DNA of 7,184 bases, from assembly GCA_021737905.1 (NCBI GenBank), contig JAIPDA010000119.1, positions 1-7,184 on the forward strand. Direction: 5' to 3'. A model generated the notes under the pieces. That model did not search any database, was not told where the DNA came from, and saw nothing but the letters and a program-made list of their open reading frames with translations. Source of the stretch: Rhodoferax sp. (GTDB taxonomy: Bacteria; Pseudomonadota; Gammaproteobacteria; Burkholderiales; Burkholderiaceae_C). Each line of letters starts with the position of its first letter. Position 1 is the stretch's first letter. This document shows positions 1 to 5,951 of the stretch, piece by piece. The position numbers and the translations under genes were made by a program.

Positions 1-401
1 ACAACAAGGGCAAGCTCGAATTTGCCAAGGACCTGTGGGACGTGGACGAAGCGGCGCTCTGGCACAAGGATTACACCGACGCCATCCTGCACTGGATCGA
101 CGTCGGCCAGCCCGATGACAAGCGCCTGATGAAAGCCGCCGGCCGGGCCGAGCGCGTCACCGTGCTGAGCTTTGCCAACAGCACGCCGGTGTGGTGGAAA
201 GCCATAGAAACCAAACTCACGCGGGCGGCCAATCTGGTGGTCTGGCAAATTGATGCGGCGCAAAGCCAGGCGCTGGCCAAGCTGGCCAACCGCACCATGC
301 AACTGCAGGTGACAGTGCAAGACGGTACCGTTTGGATGAGCACAGGCAGCGACTCGGTAGAAATCACGCCGCGCCGCTTGAGCGCTCCGCGTGCTGATTA
401 G
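1..401 (+). CDS. yaeQ: YaeQ family protein, C-terminal part (5' end outside window)
   Basis: Open from the left edge (codons in frame with position 3) to TAG at 399-401, giving about 132 residues of a family whose members are about 180 long, so roughly the first 50 residues are missing. Recognisable YaeQ blocks appear in order: an ALWHKDY stretch, HWIDVGQPDDKRLMKAAGRA, a VWW motif, and near the C-terminus RTMQLQVTVQDGTVWM followed by SVEITPR. E. coli YaeQ is a soluble cytoplasmic protein with a PD-(D/E)XK nuclease-like fold whose biochemical role is not settled; the Asp/Lys-rich WIDVGQPDDKR block belongs to the conserved core. It probably has nothing to do with the efflux genes to its right and looks like the chromosomal backbone flanking an accessory segment. 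Family assignment is by recognised sequence pattern and is strong; function is not inferred beyond the family. Confidence 0.9.
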   Translation, partial: NKGKLEFAKDLWDVDEAALWHKDYTDAILHWIDVGQPDDKRLMKAAGRAERVTVLSFANSTPVWWKAIETKLTRAANLVVWQIDAAQSQALAKLANRTMQLQVTVQDGTVWMSTGSDSVEITPRRLSAPRAD

Positions 402-465
402 AGAATCAAGTCTTCGTCGCAGGGTTGACGCCTGAGACAGTGACGCTCAACACCGAGCGGACCGG

Positions 466-600
466 CTATTTAGGCGCTGTCGCAAAGGCAGCACGGCTGA
501 GCGCCGAGCGCTCAAATTGGCGAGCGATATTGCCGCAGACCAAGTCGCACAGCTCGTAAACAGACTCGTCAGCAATCCGGTAATAAACACTGGTGCCCAT
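466..600 (-). pseudogene. ArsR-family regulator, C-terminal remnant
   Basis: On the minus strand, reading leftwards from about 600 to the TAG at 466-468, the peptide begins MGTSVYYRIADESVYELCDL and continues VCGNIARQFERSA. This matches the end of ArsR/SmtB-type winged-helix repressors: the wing strand (GTSVYYRIAD) followed by the C-terminal dimerisation helix, here containing CDLVC. Only about 44 residues of an expected 100-120 remain. The frame stays open rightwards to 777, but there it lies antisense to an RND permease fragment and no longer resembles ArsR, so the DNA-binding helices are gone and the remnant cannot bind DNA. The exact breakpoint could lie a few codons to the right of 600, because the residues TSSR just upstream might still be native. 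Intact relatives commonly control metal- or sulfur-responsive efflux genes beside them. Confidence 0.72.
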
Positions 601-823
601 CCGGGAGCTGGTGAACATCAGCGACACCGAACGCGAGCAGCCCATCATGCTCACGGGTGGCGCGGCCATGCTGGGCGCCTTCTTCATTCTTGACGACCCG
701 ATCTTCAACGGCCTGGCCATCTCGCTGATCTTCGGCATCTTTGTCTCAACCGTGCTGACGCTGGTGGTGATCCCCACCTTGTACTACGCGGCCTACCGCC
801 GCAAGTACGAGCCAGCATCCTGA
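593..823 (+). pseudogene. RND efflux permease, C-terminal remnant
   Basis: The frame ends at TGA (821-823) and encodes the last two membrane helices of an RND permease. QPIMLTGGAAMLGAFFIL corresponds to the end of helix 11, then a DDPIFNG link, then GLAISLIFGIFVSTVLTLVV and IPTLYY for helix 12, followed by a short basic tail (AAYRRKYEPAS). Full-length members exceed 1000 residues; only about 65 homologous residues are left. The first ~15 codons (about 593-637) do not look clearly RND-like and probably include the rearrangement boundary. A GTG at 593 could formally start a 76-residue peptide, but no convincing ribosome binding site precedes it. The proton-relay and substrate-binding parts of RND pumps lie in the missing region, so the product cannot pump. 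The fragment sits 53 bp before a DUF2892 gene, consistent with a former operon. Confidence 0.8.
595..640. other. Rearrangement junction between ArsR and RND remnants
   Basis: Sequence to the left reads as the C-terminus of a minus-strand ArsR gene, and sequence to the right reads as the C-terminus of a plus-strand RND gene. Both lose recognisable homology within this interval. The orientation (3' ends pointing outwards) is what a single deletion inside a divergently transcribed regulator/efflux locus would leave. No insertion sequence ends, target duplication or long flanking repeats are visible. The boundary cannot be placed to the base without an intact relative. Confidence 0.6.
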
Positions 824-876
824 GTTTTTTGACGCTTTCTTAAACCGCTTCCCTTTAACCTGATGAAGATTTTTCA

Positions 877-1086
877 ATGACTTCCTGGCAAATTGTTCGC
901 ATCGCCGCTGGCGTATTCATTCTTTTGTCGCTGGCCCTGGGCATGCCCGGCAGCCCGGCTTTCATCAGCCAGTGGTGGCTGGCCTTCACTGCATTTGTTG
1001 GTGCTAACTTGCTGCAAAGCGGTGTTACCAAATGGTGTTTGATGGACAGCCTCTTGCGCAAGTTTGGCGTCAAAGCCGGCGCTTGA
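877..1086 (+). CDS. DUF2892 (YgaP-like) small inner-membrane protein
   Basis: ATG at 877 preceded by a weak GAAG (864-867); TGA at 1084-1086; 69 residues. The layout fits the DUF2892 domain: a helix at about residues 5-22 (IVRIAAGVFILLSLALG), a short Pro/Gly turn, a second helix at about 32-50 (WWLAFTAFVGANLLQSG), then the KWCLMDSLLRKFGVK tail that corresponds to the usual FCPL..ILKKLG ending, with Cys54 in the conserved position. The domain forms the membrane part of the rhodanese YgaP and also occurs alone next to ArsR/BigR-regulated sulfur or metal genes and RND pumps. Here it lies 53 bp after the RND remnant, so it is probably the last gene of the lost operon and may now lack its native promoter. 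The protein itself looks intact. Its stop codon faces the ABC ATPase stop with 3 bp between. Confidence 0.85.
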   Translation: MTSWQIVRIAAGVFILLSLALGMPGSPAFISQWWLAFTAFVGANLLQSGVTKWCLMDSLLRKFGVKAGA

Positions 1087-1089
1087 GTT

Positions 1090-1812
1090 TTACAACGCCC
1101 TGCCCTCGCCGCGCTCTTCGACTGTCTGGCCGTCACGGATGTGGTAAATGCGCTTAAAGGTAGGGATGATTTTTTCGTCGTGTGTCACCACGATGATCGC
1201 CGTCTGCGCTTGCTGGGCCATCTGGTTGAGGATGCGCATGACGGCCAGCGCCCGTTCGCTGTCTAGCGGTGCGGTGGGCTCGTCAGCCAGAATCACCGGC
1301 GGGCGGTTGGCCAGCGCCCTGGCAATCGAGACGCGCTGCTGCTCGCCGCCGGAAAGCTGTGAAGGCTCGGCCCTGGCGCGATGTGCCACGTCCAGCGCGG
1401 TCAGTAACTCCATGGCCCGGCTTCTGGCCTGGGCGTTGGGCACGCCGGCCAGCATGGGCAACAAAGCCACGTTGTCGGTCACATCCAGAAAAGGTATCAG
1501 GTACGGCGCCTGAAACACAAAGCCAATGCGGTCGCGCCGCAATGCGCGCAGGTCTGCGCTGGCCCAGCCGTTGTCATAGATCAGCTCGTCGCCCAGGTAC
1601 ATGCGCCCGGCCGTGGGCTCGATGATCGCGCCCAGACATTTGAGCAAGGTGCTCTTGCCCGAGCCGGAGGGGCCGACCAGGCCGACCACCTCCCCGGGTG
1701 CTACCGCCATGTTGACGTTTTTAAGTGCTTCTACAGCGGTGTCGCCATGCCCATAAACTTTGCGCAAGCCTTCAATGCGGATGCCGCCCGTGGTGTGGTG
1801 GATGGCCTTCAT
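1090..1812 (-). CDS. ABC exporter ATPase (DevA/MacB-type, FtsE-like)
   Basis: A 240-residue nucleotide-binding protein starting at ATG 1812, which overlaps the permease stop as ATGA (1809-1812). GAGG at 1820-1823 (minus strand), 7 nt upstream, supports this start over a longer frame reaching 1878. All ABC elements are present: Walker A GPSGSGKST at residues 47-55, Q-loop Gln101 (FVFQAPYL), signature LSGGE at 153-157, Walker B VILADE at 173-178, and H-loop His211 (VVTHDE). The segment after Walker B reads PTAPLDSE, with Pro where many relatives have Asn, Ala or Gly; the catalytic Glu178 and the D-loop Asp are intact. The protein should power the FtsX-like permease encoded immediately upstream, in the cytoplasm as a dimer. 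It is the last gene of a three-gene operon. The transported substrate is unknown. Confidence 0.93.
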   Translation of the reverse strand: MKAIHHTTGGIRIEGLRKVYGHGDTAVEALKNVNMAVAPGEVVGLVGPSGSGKSTLLKCLGAIIEPTAGRMYLGDELIYDNGWASADLRALRRDRIGFVFQAPYLIPFLDVTDNVALLPMLAGVPNAQARSRAMELLTALDVAHRARAEPSQLSGGEQQRVSIARALANRPPVILADEPTAPLDSERALAVMRILNQMAQQAQTAIIVVTHDEKIIPTFKRIYHIRDGQTVEERGEGRAL

Positions 1813-3002
1813 CCGATGGCCTCGGCAGGGTCCACCTGCAGCGCCGCACGGATGGCCAGCGTACTGGCCAGGGCACAAATAAGCAGCGTTGCAAACAGCC
1901 CGGTGACGGCGTCTTGCGTGAGCAGGAGCACAAATTTAGGAAATATCGGCGCCCACACGGTGGCCGCCACCTTGCCCACCACAAAACCGATCAGCCCCAG
2001 TCCCAGCGCCTGCTGCAGGATCATGCCGGCGATGGTGCTGTTGCGCGTGCCGATCAGCTTGAGCACAGCGATCTCGCGAATCTTGCCCAGCGTCATCGTG
2101 TAGATGATGAAGGCCACGATGGCTGCGCTGACCAACGCCAAAATGGCCAGAAACATACCGATCTGTTTGGCTGAAGTGGCAATCAACTTAGCCACCAAAA
2201 TCTCTTCCATGCCGACCCGCGTGAACACCGACAGGTGCTTCCAGCGCCGGATCGGCTCGGCCACACTCTCGGGCAGCCAGCCGTTTTGCACTTGTACCAG
2301 CACGGCATTCACACTGTGACTGCTGGTTTGCAGGGCTTGCACAGCCTCCAACAAACCGGGCAAGCCGGGCCGGTTGAAGGCCGGGTTGGCGGCGCTGCGG
2401 GCGCGGTCGTTGTCGATGGCATCGTTGTCCTTGAGGAACTGGCTTTCCTGCGCATCTTTCAAAGGTATGAAGACCATGGGATCGCCGCCCGAAGACACCA
2501 TGCGCTGCGTCAACCCGACAACGAGGTAGCCATGACGGCGAATACGAACGATCTCACCCAGCGCAAAACCGGCTCGAATGTCGGCAACGGCTTCGTAATG
2601 GTTACGCGTGATCTGACGGCCCCCCAGCAGGTAGCCGGGCTCGCCGGGTTGGCCCGGTTCGATGCCCACCACCATGACCCGCTTGTCAAGCCCCTGGGCA
2701 CCTTGCACCTGCAGCGTGAAATACGTGACGTTGGCGGCCCGGGCCACACCGGGCATGCCACGCACGCTGCGCTGAACATCATCCTTGATACTTGACGATT
2801 CAGCATAGGGCCCCTGGGTGTCTTTCTGCACTACCCACAAGTCGGCGCCGCTGTTGCCGAGCAAGGCGTGTGCGTCGTCCACCATACCGCGGTAAACCCC
2901 GGCCATGGTCAGCGTGACACCAATCAACAGACCCAAGCCCAGGCCGGTCAGGGAGAACTTCCCCCAGCTGTGCAGGATGTCGCGCCCGGCCAGACTGATC
3001 AC
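1809..3002 (-). CDS. ABC exporter permease, FtsX/MacB family (DevC-like)
   Basis: 397 residues from GTG at 3002, which overlaps the adaptor stop as GTGA (2999-3002), to TGA at 1811-1809. Topology is the FtsX/MacB type: one N-terminal helix (about residues 16-37), a large periplasmic domain (about 38-275), then three helices (about 280-303, 325-350, 364-384). The cytoplasmic coupling segment KIREIAVLKLIGTRNSTIAG (307-326) and the C-terminal DPAEAIG are typical of this permease family. The periplasmic domain, which in MacB-type transporters couples ATP hydrolysis to mechanical movement and contacts the adaptor, carries a VVGIEPGQPGEPGYLLGGR segment common in DevC-like proteins. With the adaptor upstream and ATPase downstream it should form a tripartite pump that docks on a TolC-type outer-membrane protein. 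No such protein is in this operon, so it would have to be borrowed. Substrate cannot be assigned from sequence. Confidence 0.92.
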   Translation of the reverse strand: MISLAGRDILHSWGKFSLTGLGLGLLIGVTLTMAGVYRGMVDDAHALLGNSGADLWVVQKDTQGPYAESSSIKDDVQRSVRGMPGVARAANVTYFTLQVQGAQGLDKRVMVVGIEPGQPGEPGYLLGGRQITRNHYEAVADIRAGFALGEIVRIRRHGYLVVGLTQRMVSSGGDPMVFIPLKDAQESQFLKDNDAIDNDRARSAANPAFNRPGLPGLLEAVQALQTSSHSVNAVLVQVQNGWLPESVAEPIRRWKHLSVFTRVGMEEILVAKLIATSAKQIGMFLAILALVSAAIVAFIIYTMTLGKIREIAVLKLIGTRNSTIAGMILQQALGLGLIGFVVGKVAATVWAPIFPKFVLLLTQDAVTGLFATLLICALASTLAIRAALQVDPAEAIG

Positions 3003-4195
3003 GGTAGAGCCCCGGGCTGCAGCAGCGCATCGACCACCTGCACCCGCGTGCCCGCGTTCAGGGCCCTTTGGCTGTACGCCACCACCTCATCGCCGGCCGC
3101 CAGGCCTTGGAGGATCTGAACTTGTCCGTCCAAACTCTGAGCACCAACACGCACCGCCACAAATTCGGGCTGCCCCGCCTTCAAACGCCACACGCCGGTT
3201 TGGCCCTGCTGGCGGGCAATGCTGGCGTTGGGCACAAGCAATACCCCACTGATGCTGGGCAGTTGCAGTGTGAGCTCGGCCATCTCCCCGACTGACACAC
3301 CCAAGGGGGCTTGCGCAAAAGCGACCAGCGCGATGCGCTCTTCGGTCACGCTGTCGGCCAGTAACTCCAGCCGCGCGACCTGACCAGCCAGCGAATGAGG
3401 CGCTTGCGAGCGCAACACAATGTGCGCCGGCAAGCCAGGGGCAAGACCCGCAGAGCGGCCCTGGTCCACGCGCAGCCGCACCCACAAGCTGGCCGGATCA
3501 ATCAGCCGCAACACCGGCTGGCCGGCCACCACGGTGCTGCCAGCTTCTGCGTCACGGCTGGTCACCACAGCATCAGCAGGCGCCAGCAAACGCAGTGAAC
3601 CGCGCTGCTGCGCCAGACCAGCGTGCTCAGCGGCCAATCGCTGAAGCTCCTGCCCCGCTCCAGCCAAATTGGCTTGGGCTGCACGCAGCGCCGCGTTGGC
3701 GGAAACCAGCTCCTGCTGTCGCGACTCCAGCGCACCGGCGCTGATGAAGTTTTCTGCCGCCAGACTCAGGTTGCGTTCATTGCTGGACCAGGCCAGTGTC
3801 CGCCGGGCCTGCGCATCGCTGAGCTGGGCCTGTACCGCCAGACGGGTACTGCCTGCGCGAGCCAAAGAAGCATCGAGCGCCTGCAAACGCTGCCCCAGGT
3901 CCACCGGATCCATCTCGGCCAGGAGTTGACCGCTTTTGACGCTGTCCCCGACATCCACCAGAACCCGCAAGACCCGGCCTGCGGTGGTCGGCCCGACCAT
4001 CCAGCCACGGCGGGCTTCTACAGTCCCCAGGCCAAAAATAGACGGGCTCACATCGCCAAGGGCGACGCGTACCAGCGTCACTTTGACAGGGGCCAGCGGG
4101 CCGGTGCGCAAGGCGACAAACACCATGGCACCAGCCAGGGCCAGCAGGGCCACAGCCACGCCCAGACGGCGCGAGAACAAAGGATTGTGTTTCAT
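2999..4195 (-). CDS. Periplasmic adaptor (membrane fusion protein) of the ABC exporter
   Basis: 398 residues from ATG at 4195, chosen because GGAAAG (4208-4203, minus strand) lies 7 nt before it and the protein then begins with a classical N-terminal anchor: basic MKHNPLFSRR followed by a hydrophobic stretch at 11-29. A longer frame up to 4252 adds only unhomologous residues. Domains in order: first lipoyl half-motif with GWMVGPTTAGRVLRVLVDVG (64-83) and VKSGQLLAEMDP (86-97); an Ala/Gln/Leu-rich coiled-coil hairpin (about 100-200); second lipoyl half LAPADAVVTSRDAEAG (204-219); beta-barrel (about 220-310); and membrane-proximal domain with VPNASIARQ (321-329) and ILQGLAAGDEVV (361-372). This is the HlyD/MacA/RND-adaptor architecture. 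It is the first gene of the adaptor-permease-ATPase operon and should bridge the inner-membrane pump to an outer-membrane channel. Confidence 0.92.
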   Translation of the reverse strand: MKHNPLFSRRLGVAVALLALAGAMVFVALRTGPLAPVKVTLVRVALGDVSPSIFGLGTVEARRGWMVGPTTAGRVLRVLVDVGDSVKSGQLLAEMDPVDLGQRLQALDASLARAGSTRLAVQAQLSDAQARRTLAWSSNERNLSLAAENFISAGALESRQQELVSANAALRAAQANLAGAGQELQRLAAEHAGLAQQRGSLRLLAPADAVVTSRDAEAGSTVVAGQPVLRLIDPASLWVRLRVDQGRSAGLAPGLPAHIVLRSQAPHSLAGQVARLELLADSVTEERIALVAFAQAPLGVSVGEMAELTLQLPSISGVLLVPNASIARQQGQTGVWRLKAGQPEFVAVRVGAQSLDGQVQILQGLAAGDEVVAYSQRALNAGTRVQVVDALLQPGALP

Positions 4196-4217
4196 GACAT
4201 TTCTTTCCAAGCCAGGG

Positions 4218-4260
4218 GGCCGCTTATTGATTTGCACATGACTTCCATGCAAGTGCGGCC
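4218..4260. repeat. Two-tier imperfect inverted repeat upstream of the ABC exporter operon
   Basis: Outer arms GGCCGC (4218-4223) and GCGGCC (4255-4260) flank inner arms TTGCA (4232-4236) and TGCAA (4248-4252); an alternative inner pairing is CATG/CATG (4237-4240 with 4246-4249). It begins 23 bp upstream of the adaptor ATG and would fall in the leftward leader, so it could be an RNA hairpin or a repressor site. The internal loop is asymmetric (8 versus 2 nt), which weakens the case for a simple dyad operator. Confidence 0.4.
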
Positions 4261-4287
4261 AGCATCGCCTGAACCATGACCAAGTGC

Positions 4288-4297
4288 ATTGATCAAT
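4288..4297. promoter_or_regulatory. Perfect 10-bp palindrome, candidate operator
   Basis: ATTGATCAAT is perfectly self-complementary and sits near the middle of the divergent region, about 93 bp from the ABC adaptor start and 140 bp from the MFS start. It stands out as AT-rich in GC-rich surroundings. It resembles a half-spaced FNR-type site without the spacer, so an FNR assignment is not supported; the cognate factor is unknown. Confidence 0.35.
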
Positions 4298-4370
4298 CGC
4301 AAGAACTACGCACCTATTGAGCTGCTGCTGAAAGGCAGACCCGGGTACAGCTAAGATCGCTGCAGTGCAT

Positions 4371-4394
4371 AGCTTGCATTTTTTTGCGCAAGCT
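4371..4394 (+). promoter_or_regulatory. 7-bp perfect inverted repeat in the leader of the MFS gene
   Basis: AGCTTGC (4371-4377) and GCAAGCT (4388-4394) are perfectly complementary around a 10-nt, T-rich spacer. The element ends 43 bp before the MFS ATG and lies just downstream of the TAAGAT possible -10, so it is either an operator overlapping the transcript start or a small leader hairpin. The T run is inside the loop rather than after the stem, so it is not a standard terminator. Confidence 0.4.
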
Positions 4395-4437
4395 CACTCC
4401 GGGCTGCCAGCGCCCGCCCCCAATTCAACCTCCCTCA

Positions 4438-5595
4438 ATGCCCCCCATTCTTTATTTCTTTGCGCTCTGCAACCTGGTCATTGGCAGCGGCGCTTTTGTG
4501 CTGGGCGGCATCTTGCAGCCTTTGAGCACGTCGCTGGGCATCAGCGTGGCAGCGGCCGGTCAGGCCATGACCGCCTATGCCTTGGCCACCGCCTTGCTGG
4601 CACCGATGTTGATCGTGTTGACAGCCAAATGGCCGCGCAGGCGCGCTATTCAGCTGGCGCTGGGCTTGTTCACGGCTGGCTGTGTGGCATGCGCGCTGGC
4701 ACCCAACCTGACGATGCTGTTGCTGGGCAGGGTGCTGATGGGCGCTGGCGCCATGTTCACGGCCCTGGTGTCGGCACTGGCTGTCAGCATGGTGCCTCCT
4801 GCGCTGCGCGGGCGGGCACTGTCCATCACGTTTTTAGGCATGAGCGTGAGCTACGCGGTGGGCATTCCCATCGGTGCCTGGTTAGGTTTTGAATACGGCT
4901 GGCGTGTGCCGGTCTGGCTGTCTGCGGGCGCCAGCCTGGCAGCGATGATCTCAGTGCATTGGCTGGTACCCGGCAATCTGGCGAGCGCCGGTGCTGGCTT
5001 TGCCGGCTTTCGAGCGGCGGCCAGCCAGGCTGCTGTGCTTCGCATTTGGCTGCGCACCTTGCTTTACTTTGTGGCGATTTTCAGCGTCTTTGCCTACATC
5101 GGGCCGGTGTTGCAAGCGCTCAACCCCATGAGCTCGACCGAGCTGTCGGTGACGCTGGGTCTGTTTGGTCTGGCCGGTGTGGCGGGTACGCTCAGCGGCG
5201 GCTGGGCCAATGACCGCTTTGGCTCGCTGCGCTGCCTGCGGGTGCAACTGAGCGTGCTGACCCTCATGATGCTATTGCTTCCACTGACCGTCGGCCACCC
5301 GCTGCTGAGTTTGTCGACCATGATGATTTGGGGAGTTGCCGGCTTTGGCATGATGTCACCACAGCAAAGCCGGCTGGCCAGTCTGTCGCCCACCCAAGCG
5401 CCTTTGCTGCTGAGCCTGAACGGCTCCATGCTCTACCTGGGCACCGCCCTGGGAAGCATCGTCAGGGGCAGCCTGCTGAGCCAGGTGGGCTTTGCGAATC
5501 TTGGCTGGGTGGGCTTGCCTTTCGGCATTCTGGCGCTGCTCACACTGGCCTTTGACCGCAACCTGGTGCCCTCGAAAGCGCACGCCGCTGCCTGA
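4438..5595 (+). CDS. MFS efflux transporter (drug:H+ antiporter-1 type)
   Basis: 385 residues from ATG 4438 to TGA at 5593-5595, with about 12 hydrophobic segments, the normal size for a DHA1 transporter. Features: the loop after helix 2 reads TAKWPRRRA (62-70), a degraded motif A lacking the usual Asp; helix 4 carries LLLGRVLMGAGAM (94-106), matching motif B with Arg98; helix 5 has SYAVGIPIGAWLG (138-150), a motif C variant that marks antiporters; and the loop between helices 8 and 9 has a well preserved motif A copy, GGWANDRFGSLR (254-265). This points to a proton-driven inner-membrane exporter of the AraJ/NepI-like kind; the substrate is not readable. No Shine-Dalgarno precedes the ATG, and a TTG at 4384 could extend the frame, but the added 18 residues are Pro-rich and unlike the family. 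The next gene starts 20 nt after the stop. Confidence 0.9.
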   Translation: MPPILYFFALCNLVIGSGAFVLGGILQPLSTSLGISVAAAGQAMTAYALATALLAPMLIVLTAKWPRRRAIQLALGLFTAGCVACALAPNLTMLLLGRVLMGAGAMFTALVSALAVSMVPPALRGRALSITFLGMSVSYAVGIPIGAWLGFEYGWRVPVWLSAGASLAAMISVHWLVPGNLASAGAGFAGFRAAASQAAVLRIWLRTLLYFVAIFSVFAYIGPVLQALNPMSSTELSVTLGLFGLAGVAGTLSGGWANDRFGSLRCLRVQLSVLTLMMLLLPLTVGHPLLSLSTMMIWGVAGFGMMSPQQSRLASLSPTQAPLLLSLNGSMLYLGTALGSIVRGSLLSQVGFANLGWVGLPFGILALLTLAFDRNLVPSKAHAAA

Positions 5596-5615
5596 GCGCG
5601 AGCTAACTTTCTGCC

Positions 5616-5951
5616 ATGTACGCCATGCCAGCAAACCTGCCAAAACCTGACATTGACCTTGCCCAGGCGCAGTGCCAGCAACTGCAAACCGCCCTTGCGC
5701 AATTGCGACTTGAAAGCCTGGACACAGCTGCTTTTTCTGCCTTGGTCCAAAGCCAGCAAACACTGCGAAATGCCCTGCCTGAGCGCTTTGAGGAGGTCTT
5801 GATGCAATTGCTCAACCGGCTCGAATCAAGCGCTCTGTTTACCGATGAGAGCTGCTCCTTCAGCCGCCATGATCTGCTTGACAGCTTTCAGTTGTGGCTG
5901 GACAAGGCCGGGCAGACTTTGCAAGCCCGGGCCATAAAGCCTGCGTTATGA
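5616..5951 (+). CDS. Unrecognised small helical cytoplasmic protein
   Basis: 111 residues from ATG 5616 to TGA at 5949-5951. I do not recognise a family. The protein has no signal peptide and no membrane helix. It is rich in Gln, Leu and Ala, with amphipathic runs such as LAQAQCQQLQTALAQL (about 15-30) and RFEEVLMQLLNRLE (57-70), and a final segment with DLLDSFQLWLDKAGQTLQAR (about 86-105), so an all-helical bundle is likely. It contains two Cys (20 and 80). Codon use resembles its neighbours, its start is 20 nt after the MFS stop, and its stop overlaps the next start as ATGA, which together argue it is a real gene of the same transcript. Neither Met1 nor Met4 (5625) has a good ribosome binding site, so the start is uncertain and translation may be coupled to the MFS gene. 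Confidence 0.62.
   Translation: MYAMPANLPKPDIDLAQAQCQQLQTALAQLRLESLDTAAFSALVQSQQTLRNALPERFEEVLMQLLNRLESSALFTDESCSFSRHDLLDSFQLWLDKAGQTLQARAIKPAL

Larger units (their letters stand above)
4196..4437. promoter_or_regulatory. Divergent intergenic region between ABC exporter and MFS gene
   Basis: These 242 bp separate two divergent start codons, so promoters for both directions should lie here. A TAAGAT at 4352-4357 resembles a -10 element for the rightward gene, but no good -35 sits at the proper distance (TTGAGC at 4317 is too far). No convincing leftward promoter could be picked. Three inverted repeats, listed separately, are candidate operators or leader hairpins. No regulator gene adjoins either start. 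The stretch immediately before the MFS start is C-rich and lacks a Shine-Dalgarno. Confidence 0.55.

Noticed and set aside
424..451. Possible yaeQ terminator, GTTGA (424-428) with TCAAC (447-451)
   Set aside because: Only five pairs with an 18-nt loop and no T run; too weak to call.
378..515. 9-bp inverted repeat TTGAGCGCT (378-386) / AGCGCTCAA (507-515) spanning the yaeQ end and the ArsR remnant
   Set aside because: The core AGCGCT is self-complementary and common in this composition; one copy is in yaeQ coding sequence, and there are no insertion-element features.
1813..1878. Extension of the ABC ATPase frame upstream to an ATG at 1878
   Set aside because: The added 22 residues are Cys/Gly/Pro-rich, unlike the family, and lie inside the permease gene. 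The ATG at 1812 has GAGG 7 nt upstream and forms the ATGA overlap.
1725..2795. Several plus-strand open frames of 118-186 codons opposite the ABC genes
   Set aside because: They are antisense to well-supported ATPase and permease genes, have no recognisable domains and show shadow-type composition.
4196..4252. Extension of the adaptor frame to an ATG at 4252
   Set aside because: It would place 19 hydrophilic residues before the membrane anchor, and the ATG at 4195 has a GGAAAG site at the right spacing.
4365..4892. 175-codon open frame overlapping the MFS gene on the same strand
   Set aside because: His/Arg/Gly-rich composition typical of an out-of-frame reading of GC-rich coding DNA; the MFS frame has clear transporter motifs.
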